Source: an uncultured Pelagibacteraceae bacterium | GTDB taxonomy: Bacteria > Pseudomonadota > Alphaproteobacteria > Pelagibacterales > Pelagibacteraceae | Direction of reading: 5' to 3' | Assembly (NCBI GenBank): GCA_902587515.1 | Contig: CACILM010000001.1 | Location: 62,001 to 126,000, forward strand | Length of the DNA: 64,000 nt | Shown: piece after piece, positions 1 to 8,637 of the stretch | Layout of the letters: each line of letters starts with the position of its first letter | Position numbering within the stretch: position 1 is the stretch's first letter | Program-made: the position numbers and the translations under genes | The notes under the pieces: model-generated | What the model saw: the letters and a program-made list of their open reading frames with translations, nothing else | Databases searched by the model: none | Told to the model about the DNA's origin: nothing

Positions 1-385
1 GTTCAATCACGATTTTGTCATCAATCTTAATTGGAAGAATTCCATTTTTAAAACAGTTATTGTAAAAAATATCTGCAAAGCTAGCACTTATTACACACTT
101 TATGCCAAAATCTGATAAAGCCCATGGAGCGTGTTCTCTAGATGAACCACATCCAAAATTTTTTCCTGTTAAAAGAATTTTTGATTTATTATAGGGTTCT
201 CTATTAAGAATGAATTCAACATTTTCTTTACCATTTTCATCATAACGCATTTCATAAAATAAACTTTTTCCTAAGCCTGTTCTTTTAATGGTTTTTAAAA
301 ATTGCTTTGGAATAATCATGTCTGTATCAATGTTTTGTAATGATAGATATGATGGTATTGATCTTAAATTGTTAAACTTTTCCAT
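1..385 (-). CDS. leuD: 3-isopropylmalate dehydratase small subunit (partial)
   Basis: LeuD pairs with LeuC to isomerise 2- to 3-isopropylmalate in leucine synthesis. The gene runs off the left edge, so only about the first 128 residues are visible. They include the family hallmark [13 protein letters not shown] and an upstream [14 protein letters not shown] stretch typical of the small-subunit swivel domain. The ATG lies 1 nt after the leuC stop, so the two subunits are translationally linked. The C-terminal third cannot be judged. Confidence 0.95.
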   Translation of the reverse strand, partial: MEKFNNLRSIPSYLSLQNIDTDMIIPKQFLKTIKRTGLGKSLFYEMRYDENGKENVEFILNREPYNKSKILLTGKNFGCGSSREHAPWALSDFGIKCVISASFADIFYNNCFKNGILPIKIDDKIVIE

Positions 386-386
386 A

Positions 387-1784
387 TTATATTTCTCTTA
401 CATCAGTTAGATGTCCTTTGATTGCTGCTGCGATAGCCATCCCTGGACTGACTAAATGTGTTCTACCTCCACGACCTTGCCTACCTTCAAAGTTTCTATT
501 TGATGTTGAAGCACATCTTTCTCTAGGTTTTAATTGATCTGGATTCATACCCAAACACATTGAACAGCCAGGCTCTCTCCATTCAAAGCCTGCTTCTTTA
601 AATATCCTGTCAATTCCCTCTTTTTCGGCTTGCTCTTTAACTAATCCAGATCCTGGAACGACCATTGCGCTTACATTTTTGGCAATTTTTTTGCCTTTTA
701 AAAGATCTGCAGCTAATCTTAAATCCTCTATTCTTCCATTTGTACAGCTTCCTATGAAAATTTTATCAATTTTTATGTCTGAGATTTTAGTGTTTGCTTT
801 TAACCCCATATAATCAAGAGATCTTTTCATGGCCATTTTTCTATCTTCGTTCTTTTCATTTTCTGGATCTGGCACAACACCAGTAACTGGTGATACATCT
901 TGAGGTGAAGTCCCCCAAGTAACAAGTGGTTCTATATTTTTGCCATCAATATTTACCTCTTTATCAAATTTGCAGTCTTTATCTGAATACAAAGTCTTCC
1001 AAAATTCTACAGCTTTAGTCCAATTTTCACCTTTTGGTGACATAGTTTTACCTTTTAAATAACTAAATGTTTTCTCATCTGGTGCGATTAACCCTGCTCT
1101 CGCACCTGCTTCAATGGTCATATTACAAACAGTCATTCTTTCTTCCATGCTTAAACTTTTAATTACATCGCCGGCAAATTCAACTACGTATCCGGTTCCG
1201 CCTGCAGTTCCAATCGTGCCAATAATTTTTAAAATTACGTCTTTTGCAGTAACTCCCTTGGGCAAATTGCCATTAACGTTTATTCTTAAATTTTTTGATT
1301 TCTTTTGCATTAAAGTTTGTGTAGCAAGAACGTGTTCAACTTCAGATGTTCCTATTCCAAAAGCTAATGCACCAAATGCTCCGTGTGTAGCAGTATGGCT
1401 GTCGCCGCATACAATCACTGTACCTGGCTGAGTGAAACCTTGTTCAGGTCCTATAATATGGACTATGCCTTGACGCTTATCATTAACATCAAAAAGTTCT
1501 ACTCCAAAATCTTTACAGTTTTTTCTTAATGTTTCGACTTGAATTCTAGAGTCCTCATCATTTATACCTTTTGACCTGTCAGTTGTAGGAACATTGTGAT
1601 CAGGCACTGCAAGAGTTAATTCTGGTCTTCTGACTTTTCTTTTTTGTAATCTAAGTCCTTCAAAAGCTTGGGGACTCGTAACTTCATGGACTAAATGTCT
1701 ATCGACATAAATTAACGACGTTCCATCGCTTTGTTCATGAACAAGATGGTTTTCCCATATCTTATCGTATAGAGTTTTAGACAT
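387..1784 (-). CDS. leuC: 3-isopropylmalate dehydratase large subunit
   Basis: This is the large, iron-sulfur-bearing subunit of the leucine-pathway isomerase. It has 465 residues, a normal LeuC length. The three cluster ligands of the aconitase fold are visible: Cys347 in [12 protein letters not shown], and Cys407 and Cys410 in PGCSMCLG. The substrate-region motif [13 protein letters not shown] is at 128-140. It sits just downstream of rplS (6-nt gap) and directly upstream of leuD, so it is probably co-transcribed with the ribosomal-protein operon. Confidence 0.97.
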   Translation of the reverse strand: MSKTLYDKIWENHLVHEQSDGTSLIYVDRHLVHEVTSPQAFEGLRLQKRKVRRPELTLAVPDHNVPTTDRSKGINDEDSRIQVETLRKNCKDFGVELFDVNDKRQGIVHIIGPEQGFTQPGTVIVCGDSHTATHGAFGALAFGIGTSEVEHVLATQTLMQKKSKNLRINVNGNLPKGVTAKDVILKIIGTIGTAGGTGYVVEFAGDVIKSLSMEERMTVCNMTIEAGARAGLIAPDEKTFSYLKGKTMSPKGENWTKAVEFWKTLYSDKDCKFDKEVNIDGKNIEPLVTWGTSPQDVSPVTGVVPDPENEKNEDRKMAMKRSLDYMGLKANTKISDIKIDKIFIGSCTNGRIEDLRLAADLLKGKKIAKNVSAMVVPGSGLVKEQAEKEGIDRIFKEAGFEWREPGCSMCLGMNPDQLKPRERCASTSNRNFEGRQGRGGRTHLVSPGMAIAAAIKGHLTDVREI

Positions 1785-1790
1785 TTAATT

Positions 1791-2300
1791 TTATTTTTTT
1801 TTGCTAATCGACTTTTCAGCTTTAGCTTTGACTTCTGGAGCCTCTTTTTTAACCTCTTCAACTTTAGTCTCTTGCGTAGCAGGCTCGATCGGTTTTACTT
1901 TTGGCTCCTCAGGCTTCACTGAAATATCGACACCAATTTTCTTTTTAATTTTTTCAGCAATTCTTGCAGATTTACCTTTTCTATCTCTCAAATAATAAAG
2001 TTTAGCTCTTCTCACTTTTCCCGATCTAATTACTTTAATTGAGTCCACATTAGGACTATAAAGTGCAAAAGTTCTTTCTACACCCTCACCAAATGAAATT
2101 TTTCTTACCGTAAAAGAGGAGTTTATATCTCTATTTTTTTTTGCAATACAAACACCTTCGAAGTATTGAATTCTCTCTCTTTTACCCTCAACAATTTTAA
2201 CACCAACTTTAATTGTATCCCCTGTAGAAAAGTCTGTAATTTTTTTATTCGCAATTATCTTTTTTATCGCTGCTTTATTTATGTCTTCAATATTTTTCAT
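1791..2300 (-). CDS. rplS: 50S ribosomal protein L19 with long charged C-terminal tail
   Basis: L19 sits at the 30S/50S interface. The first ~120 residues are a standard L19 ([43 protein letters not shown]). Canonical L19 ends near 115-120, but this protein continues to 169 with a Glu/Lys/Pro/Val-rich tail ([26 protein letters not shown]). The start overlaps the trmD 3' end by 14 nt, fitting the usual rpsP-(rimM)-trmD-rplS operon. The tail's function is unknown and it is probably disordered. Confidence 0.96.
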   Translation of the reverse strand: MKNIEDINKAAIKKIIANKKITDFSTGDTIKVGVKIVEGKRERIQYFEGVCIAKKNRDINSSFTVRKISFGEGVERTFALYSPNVDSIKVIRSGKVRRAKLYYLRDRKGKSARIAEKIKKKIGVDISVKPEEPKVKPIEPATQETKVEEVKKEAPEVKAKAEKSISKKK

Positions 2301-2988
2301 TTTTTTTATCTAAATATTTTTTCCAAAGATCGGGTCTCTGGCGACGTGTTATAGCCTCAGATTGAGATAAACGCCACCCTTTTATTTTGGCATGATCTCC
2401 CGAAAATAAGACCTCTGGTGGGCTTTTACCTTCCCATTCTCTTGGTTTAGTATATTGAGGATATTCTAAAAGATGATTTTCAAAACTTTCTTCTTTGACG
2501 GAATCTTTATTTCCAAGTACTCCAGGTAATAATCTAATCAAAGCGTCAACTAATACAAAAGAAGCTGGTTCACCCCCAGATAAAACGAAATCACCTAAAC
2601 TATATTCTTCAATGTTTCGTGTCTCTAGGAGCCTTTGATCAACACCTTCAAAATGACCACAGATAAGGTTTAAGTTTTTCTCTTTACTTAATGATCTAGC
2701 AACGTTTTGATCAAATTTTTTTCCTTTTGGAGATAAGTAAATAATTTTTTCTCCTTTTTTTATATTCCTATCAATAGCTGATGCTAATATATCAGGACGT
2801 AAAAGCATTCCACTTCCTCCTCCAAAAGGAGTATCGTCTACTGTTCCGTGATTATCTTTCGAATATTCTCTAATATTTATTACTTTTAAATTCCAAATTT
2901 TGTTTTCCCTTGCCTTTTTAAATATTCCAATGTCCAAAGGACCAGGAAATAAATCTGGATATAAAGTAAAAACTTTCACTTCTAGCAT
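2287..2988 (-). CDS. trmD: tRNA (guanine-N1)-methyltransferase
   Basis: TrmD methylates G37 of tRNAs reading CNN codons, which prevents +1 frameshifting. The 233 residues match the SPOUT/trefoil-knot family: [10 protein letters not shown] at the N-terminus, [16 protein letters not shown], then the SAM-binding knot around [12 protein letters not shown], and [11 protein letters not shown]. It lies between rpsP (17-nt gap) and rplS (14-nt overlap). The gene normally found between rpsP and trmD, rimM, is absent here. Confidence 0.97.
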   Translation of the reverse strand: MLEVKVFTLYPDLFPGPLDIGIFKKARENKIWNLKVINIREYSKDNHGTVDDTPFGGGSGMLLRPDILASAIDRNIKKGEKIIYLSPKGKKFDQNVARSLSKEKNLNLICGHFEGVDQRLLETRNIEEYSLGDFVLSGGEPASFVLVDALIRLLPGVLGNKDSVKEESFENHLLEYPQYTKPREWEGKSPPEVLFSGDHAKIKGWRLSQSEAITRRQRPDLWKKYLDKKNEKY

Positions 2989-3005
2989 CTCTAATTACCT
3001 TTTGG

Positions 3006-3530
3006 TTAAGCCTTTTTCTCTTCCTTCTTTGGCTCTTCCTTTTTAGCCTCTGCTTTAGGTTGCTCCTTTTTAGGTTCTTCCTTCTTTGGCTCTTCCTTTT
3101 TAGCCTCTGCTTTAGGTTGCTCCTTTTTAGGATCCTCTTTTTTTGCTTGAGTTTTTTGATCTGGCTTTTTACCGTCAGCTGCTGGAGCATCTTTTTTAGT
3201 TTCTTCTTTTTTATCTCCTTCAGCTTTTTTTCTATCTTTTTTTGGTATTGCCTTTTGAGGATTGTTCCCAGGTTTTGGCATTGGCATTAACTGCACCTCT
3301 CCTAGTAATCTAGAAACCCTCATCGTTGGCTGGGCTCCTTTGCTCATCCAATATTTTACTCTTTCTGCCTCTACTTTTATTCTTTCCTTTTTATCTTTCG
3401 GAAGTAACGGATTGTAAGAACCAATTTTTTCAATAAATTTTCCGTCTCTTGGGTATCTACTGTCAGCAATTACAATTTTATAAATGGGTCTTTTTCTTAC
3501 TCCACCCATTGATAGTCTTATTCTTAACAT
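3006..3530 (-). CDS. rpsP: 30S ribosomal protein S16 with repetitive Lys/Glu/Pro/Ala tail
   Basis: S16 is an early-assembly 30S protein. Residues 1-~85 are a normal S16 (MLRIRLSMGGVRKRPIYKIV, DSRYPRDGKFIEKIGSYNPL). The family usually ends near 80-100 residues, but here ~85 further residues follow, made almost only of K, E, P, A, D and Q. The tail ends in two near-identical 19-residue units starting KKEQPKAEAKKEEPK, encoded by a 57-bp tandem duplication. It is probably disordered. It is first after ffh in the minus-strand operon. Confidence 0.96.
   Translation of the reverse strand: MLRIRLSMGGVRKRPIYKIVIADSRYPRDGKFIEKIGSYNPLLPKDKKERIKVEAERVKYWMSKGAQPTMRVSRLLGEVQLMPMPKPGNNPQKAIPKKDRKKAEGDKKEETKKDAPAADGKKPDQKTQAKKEDPKKEQPKAEAKKEEPKKEEPKKEQPKAEAKKEEPKKEEKKA
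3021..3134. repeat. 57-bp tandem duplication inside rpsP
   Basis: Two adjacent 57-bp units, 3021-3077 and 3078-3134, appear identical apart from one substitution near the end (position 3132). 57 is a multiple of 3, so the S16 frame is kept and the unit adds 19 residues. The near-identity suggests a recent duplication, or continuing slippage or recombination, in a genome otherwise poor in repeats. Confidence 0.9.
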
Positions 3531-3540
3531 TTTATACCTT

Positions 3541-4893
3541 TCATTTTAGTTGATTAAGCATTTCATCTGGGATCATCCCGGATGGAATTTTTTTTCCTTG
3601 AGACATTTTTTTCATCATGTCTGACATCATTTTAAATTGTTTTAATAGTTTATTAATTTTTGAAACATCTACACCTGCTCCTTTAGAAATTCTTTTCCGT
3701 CTTGATCCGCTAATAATTTTTGGATTTTCTCTTTCATTTTTAGTCATTGATAAAATGATTGCCTCATTCTCTACTAACATTTTTTCATCTATATTTGCTT
3801 GATCCATTTTTGCTTTCATTTTATTCACACCAGGCAACATAGACATAACTCCTTCCATGCCACCCATCTTTTTCATTTGCCTAAGTTGCGAAAGATATGA
3901 CTCCATTGTGAAAATTCCTTTTTTTAATTCGTCCTCTGTTTCTTTAATTTTTTCTTCACTTAAATCTTGTTGGGCTTTCTCTACTAGGGTTACTACATCA
4001 CCCATTCCTAATATTCTATTAGCTAATCGATCTGGATGGAAAAGTTCAAGATCAGTAATTTTTTCTCCAACACCAATATATTTAATTGGTTTACCTGTTA
4101 CATGTTTCATGCTTAATGCTGCACCACCTCGCGCATCACCATCAACTCTTGTGAGAATGATTCCAGAAAGATTAACAGTGGTGTCAAATTCCTTTGCTAC
4201 ATTTACAGCTATTTGTCCTGTTAATGCATCAGCTACTAAAATTGTTTCAGCTGGTTTTGTAATGTCTTTAATTTGCTTAATCTCAGACATCATTGGTAGA
4301 TCTATCTGGGTTCTTCCTGCAGTATCAAATATAATTACATCTGAGCCATTGAGGTTGGCTGCATTTAATGCTCTCTTAGTAATGTCTATTGGTTGTTGCT
4401 TTTCAACTATAGGCAAACATTGAATTCCGTTTGCTTCGGCAAGTAATTTAAGTTGTTCTTGAGCAGCTGGTCTGTAAACGTCTAAACTAACTAACATTAC
4501 TTTTTTTTTATAATTCTTTTCTATATTTTTTGCTAACTTTGCTGCAGAGGTTGTTTTACCTGAACCCTGTAATCCAACCAATAAAAGTGAAACTGGTGGA
4601 ACAGCCTTAAAGTTTAGCTCTTCATTTTTAGAACCTAAAATATTAACCAGTTCATCATAAACAATTTTAACTATCATCTGTCCAGCAGAAGTTGATTTTA
4701 TAATTTCTTTGCCAATTGCTTTTGGTTTAACGTTGGCTATAAATTCTTTAGTGACAGGAAGAGATACATCAGCCTCTAATAAAGCTAATCGTATCTCTTT
4801 TAAACCAGAGTCAACTTGCTCCTCAGTCAATGAGGGAGCACTTTTTAATTTAGAAAAAATACTTTCTAATTTATTTGTTAAATTTTCAAACAT
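3541..4893 (-). CDS. ffh: Signal recognition particle GTPase Ffh
   Basis: Ffh binds signal sequences of nascent membrane proteins and, with SRP RNA and FtsY, delivers them to the translocon. The N domain is followed by the GTPase (GLQGSGKTT P-loop; DTAGR; TRVDGDARGGAALS) and a Met-rich M domain ending in MKKMSQGKKIPSGM. I start at the ATG at 4893 (MFENLTNKLE, the usual Ffh start) rather than an upstream GTG at 4911, giving 450 residues. A structured element lies directly upstream. Confidence 0.97.
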   Translation of the reverse strand: MFENLTNKLESIFSKLKSAPSLTEEQVDSGLKEIRLALLEADVSLPVTKEFIANVKPKAIGKEIIKSTSAGQMIVKIVYDELVNILGSKNEELNFKAVPPVSLLLVGLQGSGKTTSAAKLAKNIEKNYKKKVMLVSLDVYRPAAQEQLKLLAEANGIQCLPIVEKQQPIDITKRALNAANLNGSDVIIFDTAGRTQIDLPMMSEIKQIKDITKPAETILVADALTGQIAVNVAKEFDTTVNLSGIILTRVDGDARGGAALSMKHVTGKPIKYIGVGEKITDLELFHPDRLANRILGMGDVVTLVEKAQQDLSEEKIKETEDELKKGIFTMESYLSQLRQMKKMGGMEGVMSMLPGVNKMKAKMDQANIDEKMLVENEAIILSMTKNERENPKIISGSRRKRISKGAGVDVSKINKLLKQFKMMSDMMKKMSQGKKIPSGMIPDEMLNQLK

Positions 4894-4899
4894 TTTTAT

Positions 4900-5024
4900 A
4901 ACGTCCAACACCTATCGCACTAGTGGGCGAACCTTCGCTGACTAGTGTCGACACTCTTGTTTTCAAGAGCACCGCAAAAACATGTGTATTTGCGGAAAGT
5001 TTGTGGAAACTACAATTTGGGGTT
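4900..5024. ncRNA. Candidate structured RNA: four hairpins closed by a long-range stem, between ffh and dapF
   Basis: Four consecutive inverted repeats fill this short spacer: 4915-4951 (CACTAGT/ACTAGTG with inner GCGAA/TTCGC), 4954-4969 (CTCTTG/CAAGAG), 4972-4995 (CCGCAAA/TTTGCGG) and 4998-5011 (AGTTT/AAACT). The outer segments 4900-4908 and 5017-5024 can also pair (AAC..CCAA with TTGG.GTT), closing a multibranch loop. Read on the minus strand it would be the ffh 5' leader; on the plus strand it ends 33 nt before dapF. I see no SRP-RNA GGAA loop and no tRNA fold. Strand and function are unresolved. Confidence 0.5.
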
Positions 5025-5057
5025 TTAAAAGTCAATGAATAATTATACTAATCAATT

Positions 5058-5876
5058 ATGGCAACGATTAACGCATATAAAATGGATGGATTGGGTAATG
5101 ATTTCATTATTATAGATAGAAGATCAAGTCCTATCAATTTGACAAAAGATAAAATTATTGAGTTGGGAAAAAGAAGTAATATTGGTTTTGATCAAATAAT
5201 TTTTATTGAAAAAGAAAAAGAGAATTCTTTTCCGATAACAATTTTTAATTCTGACGGTGGTGAAGTAAGTGCCTGTGGCAATGGTTCGAGATGTGTTGCC
5301 TATCTTTTGAGTAAAAATTTAAATGCTAACCAAATCAAATTAAAAACGAGTAATCGGGTTCTTAATGCCAAAATTGTTGATAATTTAATGGTAGAACTTG
5401 AAATGGGAAAACCTTTATTTAATTTTAAGGATATTCCGATTTCAAAAATAGAAAATCCTGCTGATGTCTCATTAGATATTAAAGGCAAAAAGTTTACTGG
5501 TGGATTTTGTTTAAATGTAGGGAACCCTCATATAGTTTTTTTTGTAGATGATTGTTTTAAATATGATTTGAAAGTAATAGGACCTTTGATTGAAAATCAT
5601 AAATTATTTCCTGAAAAAACTAATGTAACATTTGCTCAAATTTTAGATAAAAAAAATATTTTAGTAAATGTTTGGGAAAGAGGTGCTGGGCTTACTAAAG
5701 CATGTGGAACAGCAGCTTGCGCGACCGCTGTTGCTGGAAATAAAAATAAATTAGTTGAAAAAAAAGTTGCTATTAAATTTAAAGAGGGAATCCTAAATAT
5801 AGTTTTAGATGAAACAAATAATATATTTATGACTGGGCCAGTGTCAGAAATAAAGAACATAAAAGTAGAAATATAA
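5058..5876 (+). CDS. dapF: Diaminopimelate epimerase
   Basis: DapF converts LL- to meso-diaminopimelate for lysine and peptidoglycan. It has 272 residues with two mirrored domains. The two catalytic cysteines are Cys73 in SACGNGSRC and Cys216 in KACGTAACAT. The N-terminus KMDGLGNDFI is family-typical. It is followed after 1 nt by ftsY. In many alphaproteobacteria a MiaB-like methylthiotransferase gene sits between these two; none is present here. Confidence 0.97.
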   Translation: MATINAYKMDGLGNDFIIIDRRSSPINLTKDKIIELGKRSNIGFDQIIFIEKEKENSFPITIFNSDGGEVSACGNGSRCVAYLLSKNLNANQIKLKTSNRVLNAKIVDNLMVELEMGKPLFNFKDIPISKIENPADVSLDIKGKKFTGGFCLNVGNPHIVFFVDDCFKYDLKVIGPLIENHKLFPEKTNVTFAQILDKKNILVNVWERGAGLTKACGTAACATAVAGNKNKLVEKKVAIKFKEGILNIVLDETNNIFMTGPVSEIKNIKVEI

Positions 5877-5877
5877 A

Positions 5878-6798
5878 ATGGGAATTTTTGATAAGTTTAA
5901 ATCAGGACTTGGAAAAAGTTCATCAAATCTTTCAGACGGCTTCAAAAATATTTTTTCAAAAAAAAAGATTGACTCAACTATTCTTGAAGAATTCGAAGAA
6001 TTACTCATTTCATCTGACGCTGGTGTTGATGTAGCTAAAGAACTTAGGAAAGATTTTGAGAGCTTAAAAGTTGATAAAAAATTAGACGATCACAAAGAAA
6101 TTTTGAAACTCTTAGCTGATAAGTTAGCAGTAAATCTACAAAAGTACGAAAAAGATTTAAGCCTTATGGGAAACGCTAAAACTGCTGTAATAGTTCTTTC
6201 TGGTGTGAACGGTGTTGGAAAAACAACTAGTATTGGAAAACTTGGAAAGTATTTTAAAGACAATAATAGATCCGTTGTATTTGGAGCTGCAGACACTTTT
6301 AGAGCAGCAGCCATAGATCAACTACAAGTATGGGCTGCAAAAGTAAAAGTAGATATAATTAAGTCAGAAATTAATAGCGATCCGGCTTCAGTTGCTTTTA
6401 AAACTGCTGAATTTGCAAAAAAAAATGAAATTGATGTTGCCTTAATTGATACTGCAGGAAGACTACAAAATAAAAGAAATTTAATGGAAGAATACAAAAA
6501 GATTATCAATGTCTTGAAAAAAATTGATGAGTCTTTTCCAAACGAAGTAATTCTAGTTCTTGATGCAACTACTGGCCAAAATGCATTAAATCAAGTTGAA
6601 GAATTTAGTAAGATACATGATCTAACGGGGCTTATTATTACAAAACTTGATAGCACTGCAAAAGGCGGGGTAGTCCTTGCCATTTGTAAGAAATATAATT
6701 TACCTATTGTTGCAATCGGAATGGGAGAGAAAGAAGATGACTTACAGCCCTTCAATGCTGAATATTTTTCAAAGGCTCTTTTAGGTATTGAAACCTAA
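5878..6798 (+). CDS. ftsY: SRP receptor GTPase FtsY
   Basis: FtsY is the membrane-associated receptor for the Ffh-ribosome complex. It has an N domain (~30-95) and a G domain with P-loop GVNGVGKTT (109-117), DTFRAAA, DTAGR, and TKLDSTAKGG. At 306 residues it lacks the long acidic A domain of E. coli FtsY and keeps only a short basic, Phe-containing N-terminal helix that could touch the membrane. Its 3' end overlaps the convergent hydrolase gene by 18 nt. Confidence 0.96.
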   Translation: MGIFDKFKSGLGKSSSNLSDGFKNIFSKKKIDSTILEEFEELLISSDAGVDVAKELRKDFESLKVDKKLDDHKEILKLLADKLAVNLQKYEKDLSLMGNAKTAVIVLSGVNGVGKTTSIGKLGKYFKDNNRSVVFGAADTFRAAAIDQLQVWAAKVKVDIIKSEINSDPASVAFKTAEFAKKNEIDVALIDTAGRLQNKRNLMEEYKKIINVLKKIDESFPNEVILVLDATTGQNALNQVEEFSKIHDLTGLIITKLDSTAKGGVVLAICKKYNLPIVAIGMGEKEDDLQPFNAEYFSKALLGIET

Positions 6799-7584
6799 AA
6801 AGTTTCTCAAAGCATTAATTAGTTGATCATTAAATTCCATCATGTGATCGTCGTTATCGGAAAAGTAACTGAATTTTGGGTTATTCGCCTTCTCAAATAA
6901 TTCTATACCCATTTTAAAAGGAACAACATCATCTTTTTTACCGTGCATAATCAAAATAGGAATATTTACATTCTTAATCTTTTTTAAAGAGTCGTATCTG
7001 TCTTTAATCAATAAATCGATGGGTAAATAAGGATAATAAATTTTTGCTGCATCAGCGATTGAGGTAAAAGGTGACTCTAAAACAATACCAGCGAAGGAAT
7101 TGCCCTGGGCCAACTCTGTAGCAACACCTGTGCCTAGTGACTCTCCATATAAAATTATATTTTTATTTTCAATTCCAATATTATTAAGCCATTCAACAGA
7201 TTTTCTAGCATCATTGTACAAATTTTTTTCTGTAGGTTTGCCTGGATTACCGCTGAACCCTCTCCATGAAATAATAAGAATATTTACATTTAATCTATCT
7301 AATTCATTAAGCTTATGAACTCTATTTGTTAGATCGCCCGCGTTACCATGGAAATATAGAATTGTTTTATCTTTTTTTAAGTCTTTTTCCAAAAACCATG
7401 ATTTAAGTTTTATATCTTTATCAACCTCAATAAAAACTTCTTTATATTCAAATTGAATTTCGTCTCCTGTATAATTATTTTCACTTGGGTGATAAAGTAA
7501 TTTTCTTTGATACAAATAAGTGAAAAGTGCAATTATGAAGTAAGCTAAAATAATTGACGATAATGCTATATAAAGATACTTCAT
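6781..7584 (-). CDS. Membrane-anchored alpha/beta hydrolase (BEM46/ABHD-like)
   Basis: 267 residues with an N-terminal membrane helix (~4-24) followed by an alpha/beta-hydrolase domain: oxyanion strand YFHGNAGD, nucleophile elbow GESLG (Ser149), acidic residue around Asp218-219 in HGKKDDVVP, and catalytic His247 in DNDDHMME. The substrate is unknown; the family holds esterases, thioesterases and peptidases. It is the last gene of the minus-strand run that starts with the TRAP transporter and overlaps the upstream permease gene by 4 nt. Confidence 0.85.
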   Translation of the reverse strand: MKYLYIALSSIILAYFIIALFTYLYQRKLLYHPSENNYTGDEIQFEYKEVFIEVDKDIKLKSWFLEKDLKKDKTILYFHGNAGDLTNRVHKLNELDRLNVNILIISWRGFSGNPGKPTEKNLYNDARKSVEWLNNIGIENKNIILYGESLGTGVATELAQGNSFAGIVLESPFTSIADAAKIYYPYLPIDLLIKDRYDSLKKIKNVNIPILIMHGKKDDVVPFKMGIELFEKANNPKFSYFSDNDDHMMEFNDQLINALRNFLGFNT

Positions 7585-8483
7585 ACTTTTTTTCTAGCGA
7601 AATAGACTCCAGTAAAAACCAGTAAGGCGCCTAAATAATGAAAACTAAGAAGAGGTTCTTCAAAAATTATAATTCCAAAGATAGATCCATAGACTGCGAA
7701 TAAATATAAAGTAAACCCTGCAAAGGATGCGCCTACATATTTTTGTAACCGAGTATATAAAGAGAAAGCTATTATACTGGGAGAAATAGCAGCAAATACA
7801 ATCCAGAACAAAAATGTCTGATTGTAGTTTGTCTTGGCAAAGTAAATATTTTCTAAAACAAAAAATGGGAAAAGTGAAATAAATCCAAACATTGCGATTA
7901 AAGTAAATCGAGCCATTAAACTAAATTTTGATTTCCAATTTAATAAATAAATTGAGTAGAGAGCCCAGCCTAAAGCTGCACCTAAAACCCATAAGTCTCC
8001 TATTGTAAAATTCAAGTTGATTAAAAAATCTAAATTACCTTTAGATATAATTGTAAAAACACCTGAAATACAAATTAATAAGCCCATTATCCTAAAAAAA
8101 TTAATTTTTTCTTTAAAGAATAAAATTGATAAAAAAATTATTATTACTGGTGAAGAAGTATAGATTATTCCAATATTTGCCATTGTTGTAGTCATTCCTG
8201 CAAGATTTGGGAAAGCCCCACATATACCACAACCCATTGAGCCTAAGAAAAAAAGCTTAAAAAACTCTTTATTAAAGTCTTTTTTATTTTTTAAGATTTC
8301 GTTAAAAAAAAATGGAAATAATATAATGAATACAGTAAACCATCGCCAAAATGCTAGAGAAATAGGAGGTACTGACTCAACGCCACCTCTTGCTACTATA
8401 GTGTTTGTAGCCATAAAAATTGGCTGGATTAACAAAAGTAAATAAGGAGCGTAAGGATTATTTTTTGTCAATGAAGGCTTCAT
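7581..8483 (-). CDS. EamA/DMT-superfamily permease
   Basis: 300 residues with ten predicted hydrophobic helices arranged as two five-helix halves, as in the drug/metabolite transporter (EamA, RhaT-like) superfamily. The N-terminal TNTIVARGGV and the end of the second half (LGALLVFTGVYFARKK) are typical. Substrate cannot be inferred; members export amino acids or metabolites. It overlaps the preceding small membrane gene by 26 nt and the following hydrolase by 4 nt, so these genes are one transcription unit. Confidence 0.85.
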   Translation of the reverse strand: MKPSLTKNNPYAPYLLLLIQPIFMATNTIVARGGVESVPPISLAFWRWFTVFIILFPFFFNEILKNKKDFNKEFFKLFFLGSMGCGICGAFPNLAGMTTTMANIGIIYTSSPVIIIFLSILFFKEKINFFRIMGLLICISGVFTIISKGNLDFLINLNFTIGDLWVLGAALGWALYSIYLLNWKSKFSLMARFTLIAMFGFISLFPFFVLENIYFAKTNYNQTFLFWIVFAAISPSIIAFSLYTRLQKYVGASFAGFTLYLFAVYGSIFGIIIFEEPLLSFHYLGALLVFTGVYFARKKV

Positions 8484-8637
8484 AGAACATCATTACAATT
8501 ACCATGCCCATTAAAATATAAACAGGAAGCACGTCAAAAAAACCAATCATCATTGATCTAGTTAGTGTTGTAGCTAACCCAATTAAAAAAATGGTGCAAA
8601 GCGCAACGCCAATTATTATTGTAACTTTATCCTTCAT
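8458..8637 (-). CDS. Small two-helix membrane protein, unknown function
   Basis: About 59 residues starting MKDKVTIIIG, with two hydrophobic segments (roughly 5-25 and 31-52) joined by a short loop. I chose the ATG at 8637, which overlaps the amidase 3' end by 11 nt, over a TTG further upstream. I do not recognise a family. Tight overlap with genes on both sides argues that it is real and co-expressed with the amidase and the EamA permease, perhaps as an accessory of one of them. Confidence 0.6.
   Translation of the reverse strand: MKDKVTIIIGVALCTIFLIGLATTLTRSMMIGFFDVLPVYILMGMVIVMMFYEAFIDKK

Noticed and set aside
2918-3190. Open frame on the minus strand with repeated KRKSQRRK
   Set aside because: It is an off-frame reading of the rpsP tandem repeat and the trmD start; no ribosome-binding site and no family resemblance.
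3857-4423. 188-codon open frame antisense to ffh on the plus strand
   Set aside because: Fully inside a well-conserved GTPase gene; hydrophobic shadow of its reverse complement without family features.
4954-4971. tRNA-Ser-like CTTGAAA anticodon loop on the minus strand
   Set aside because: No D-arm, T-arm (GGTTCGANTC) or 7-bp acceptor stem surrounds it; the bases pair instead as a simple CTCTTG/CAAGAG hairpin.
4900-5024. SRP (4.5S/ffs) RNA gene next to ffh
   Set aside because: No GGAA tetraloop with the conserved symmetric loop (AGGTCCGGAAGGAAGCAGCC-like); the fold is multibranched, not a rod.
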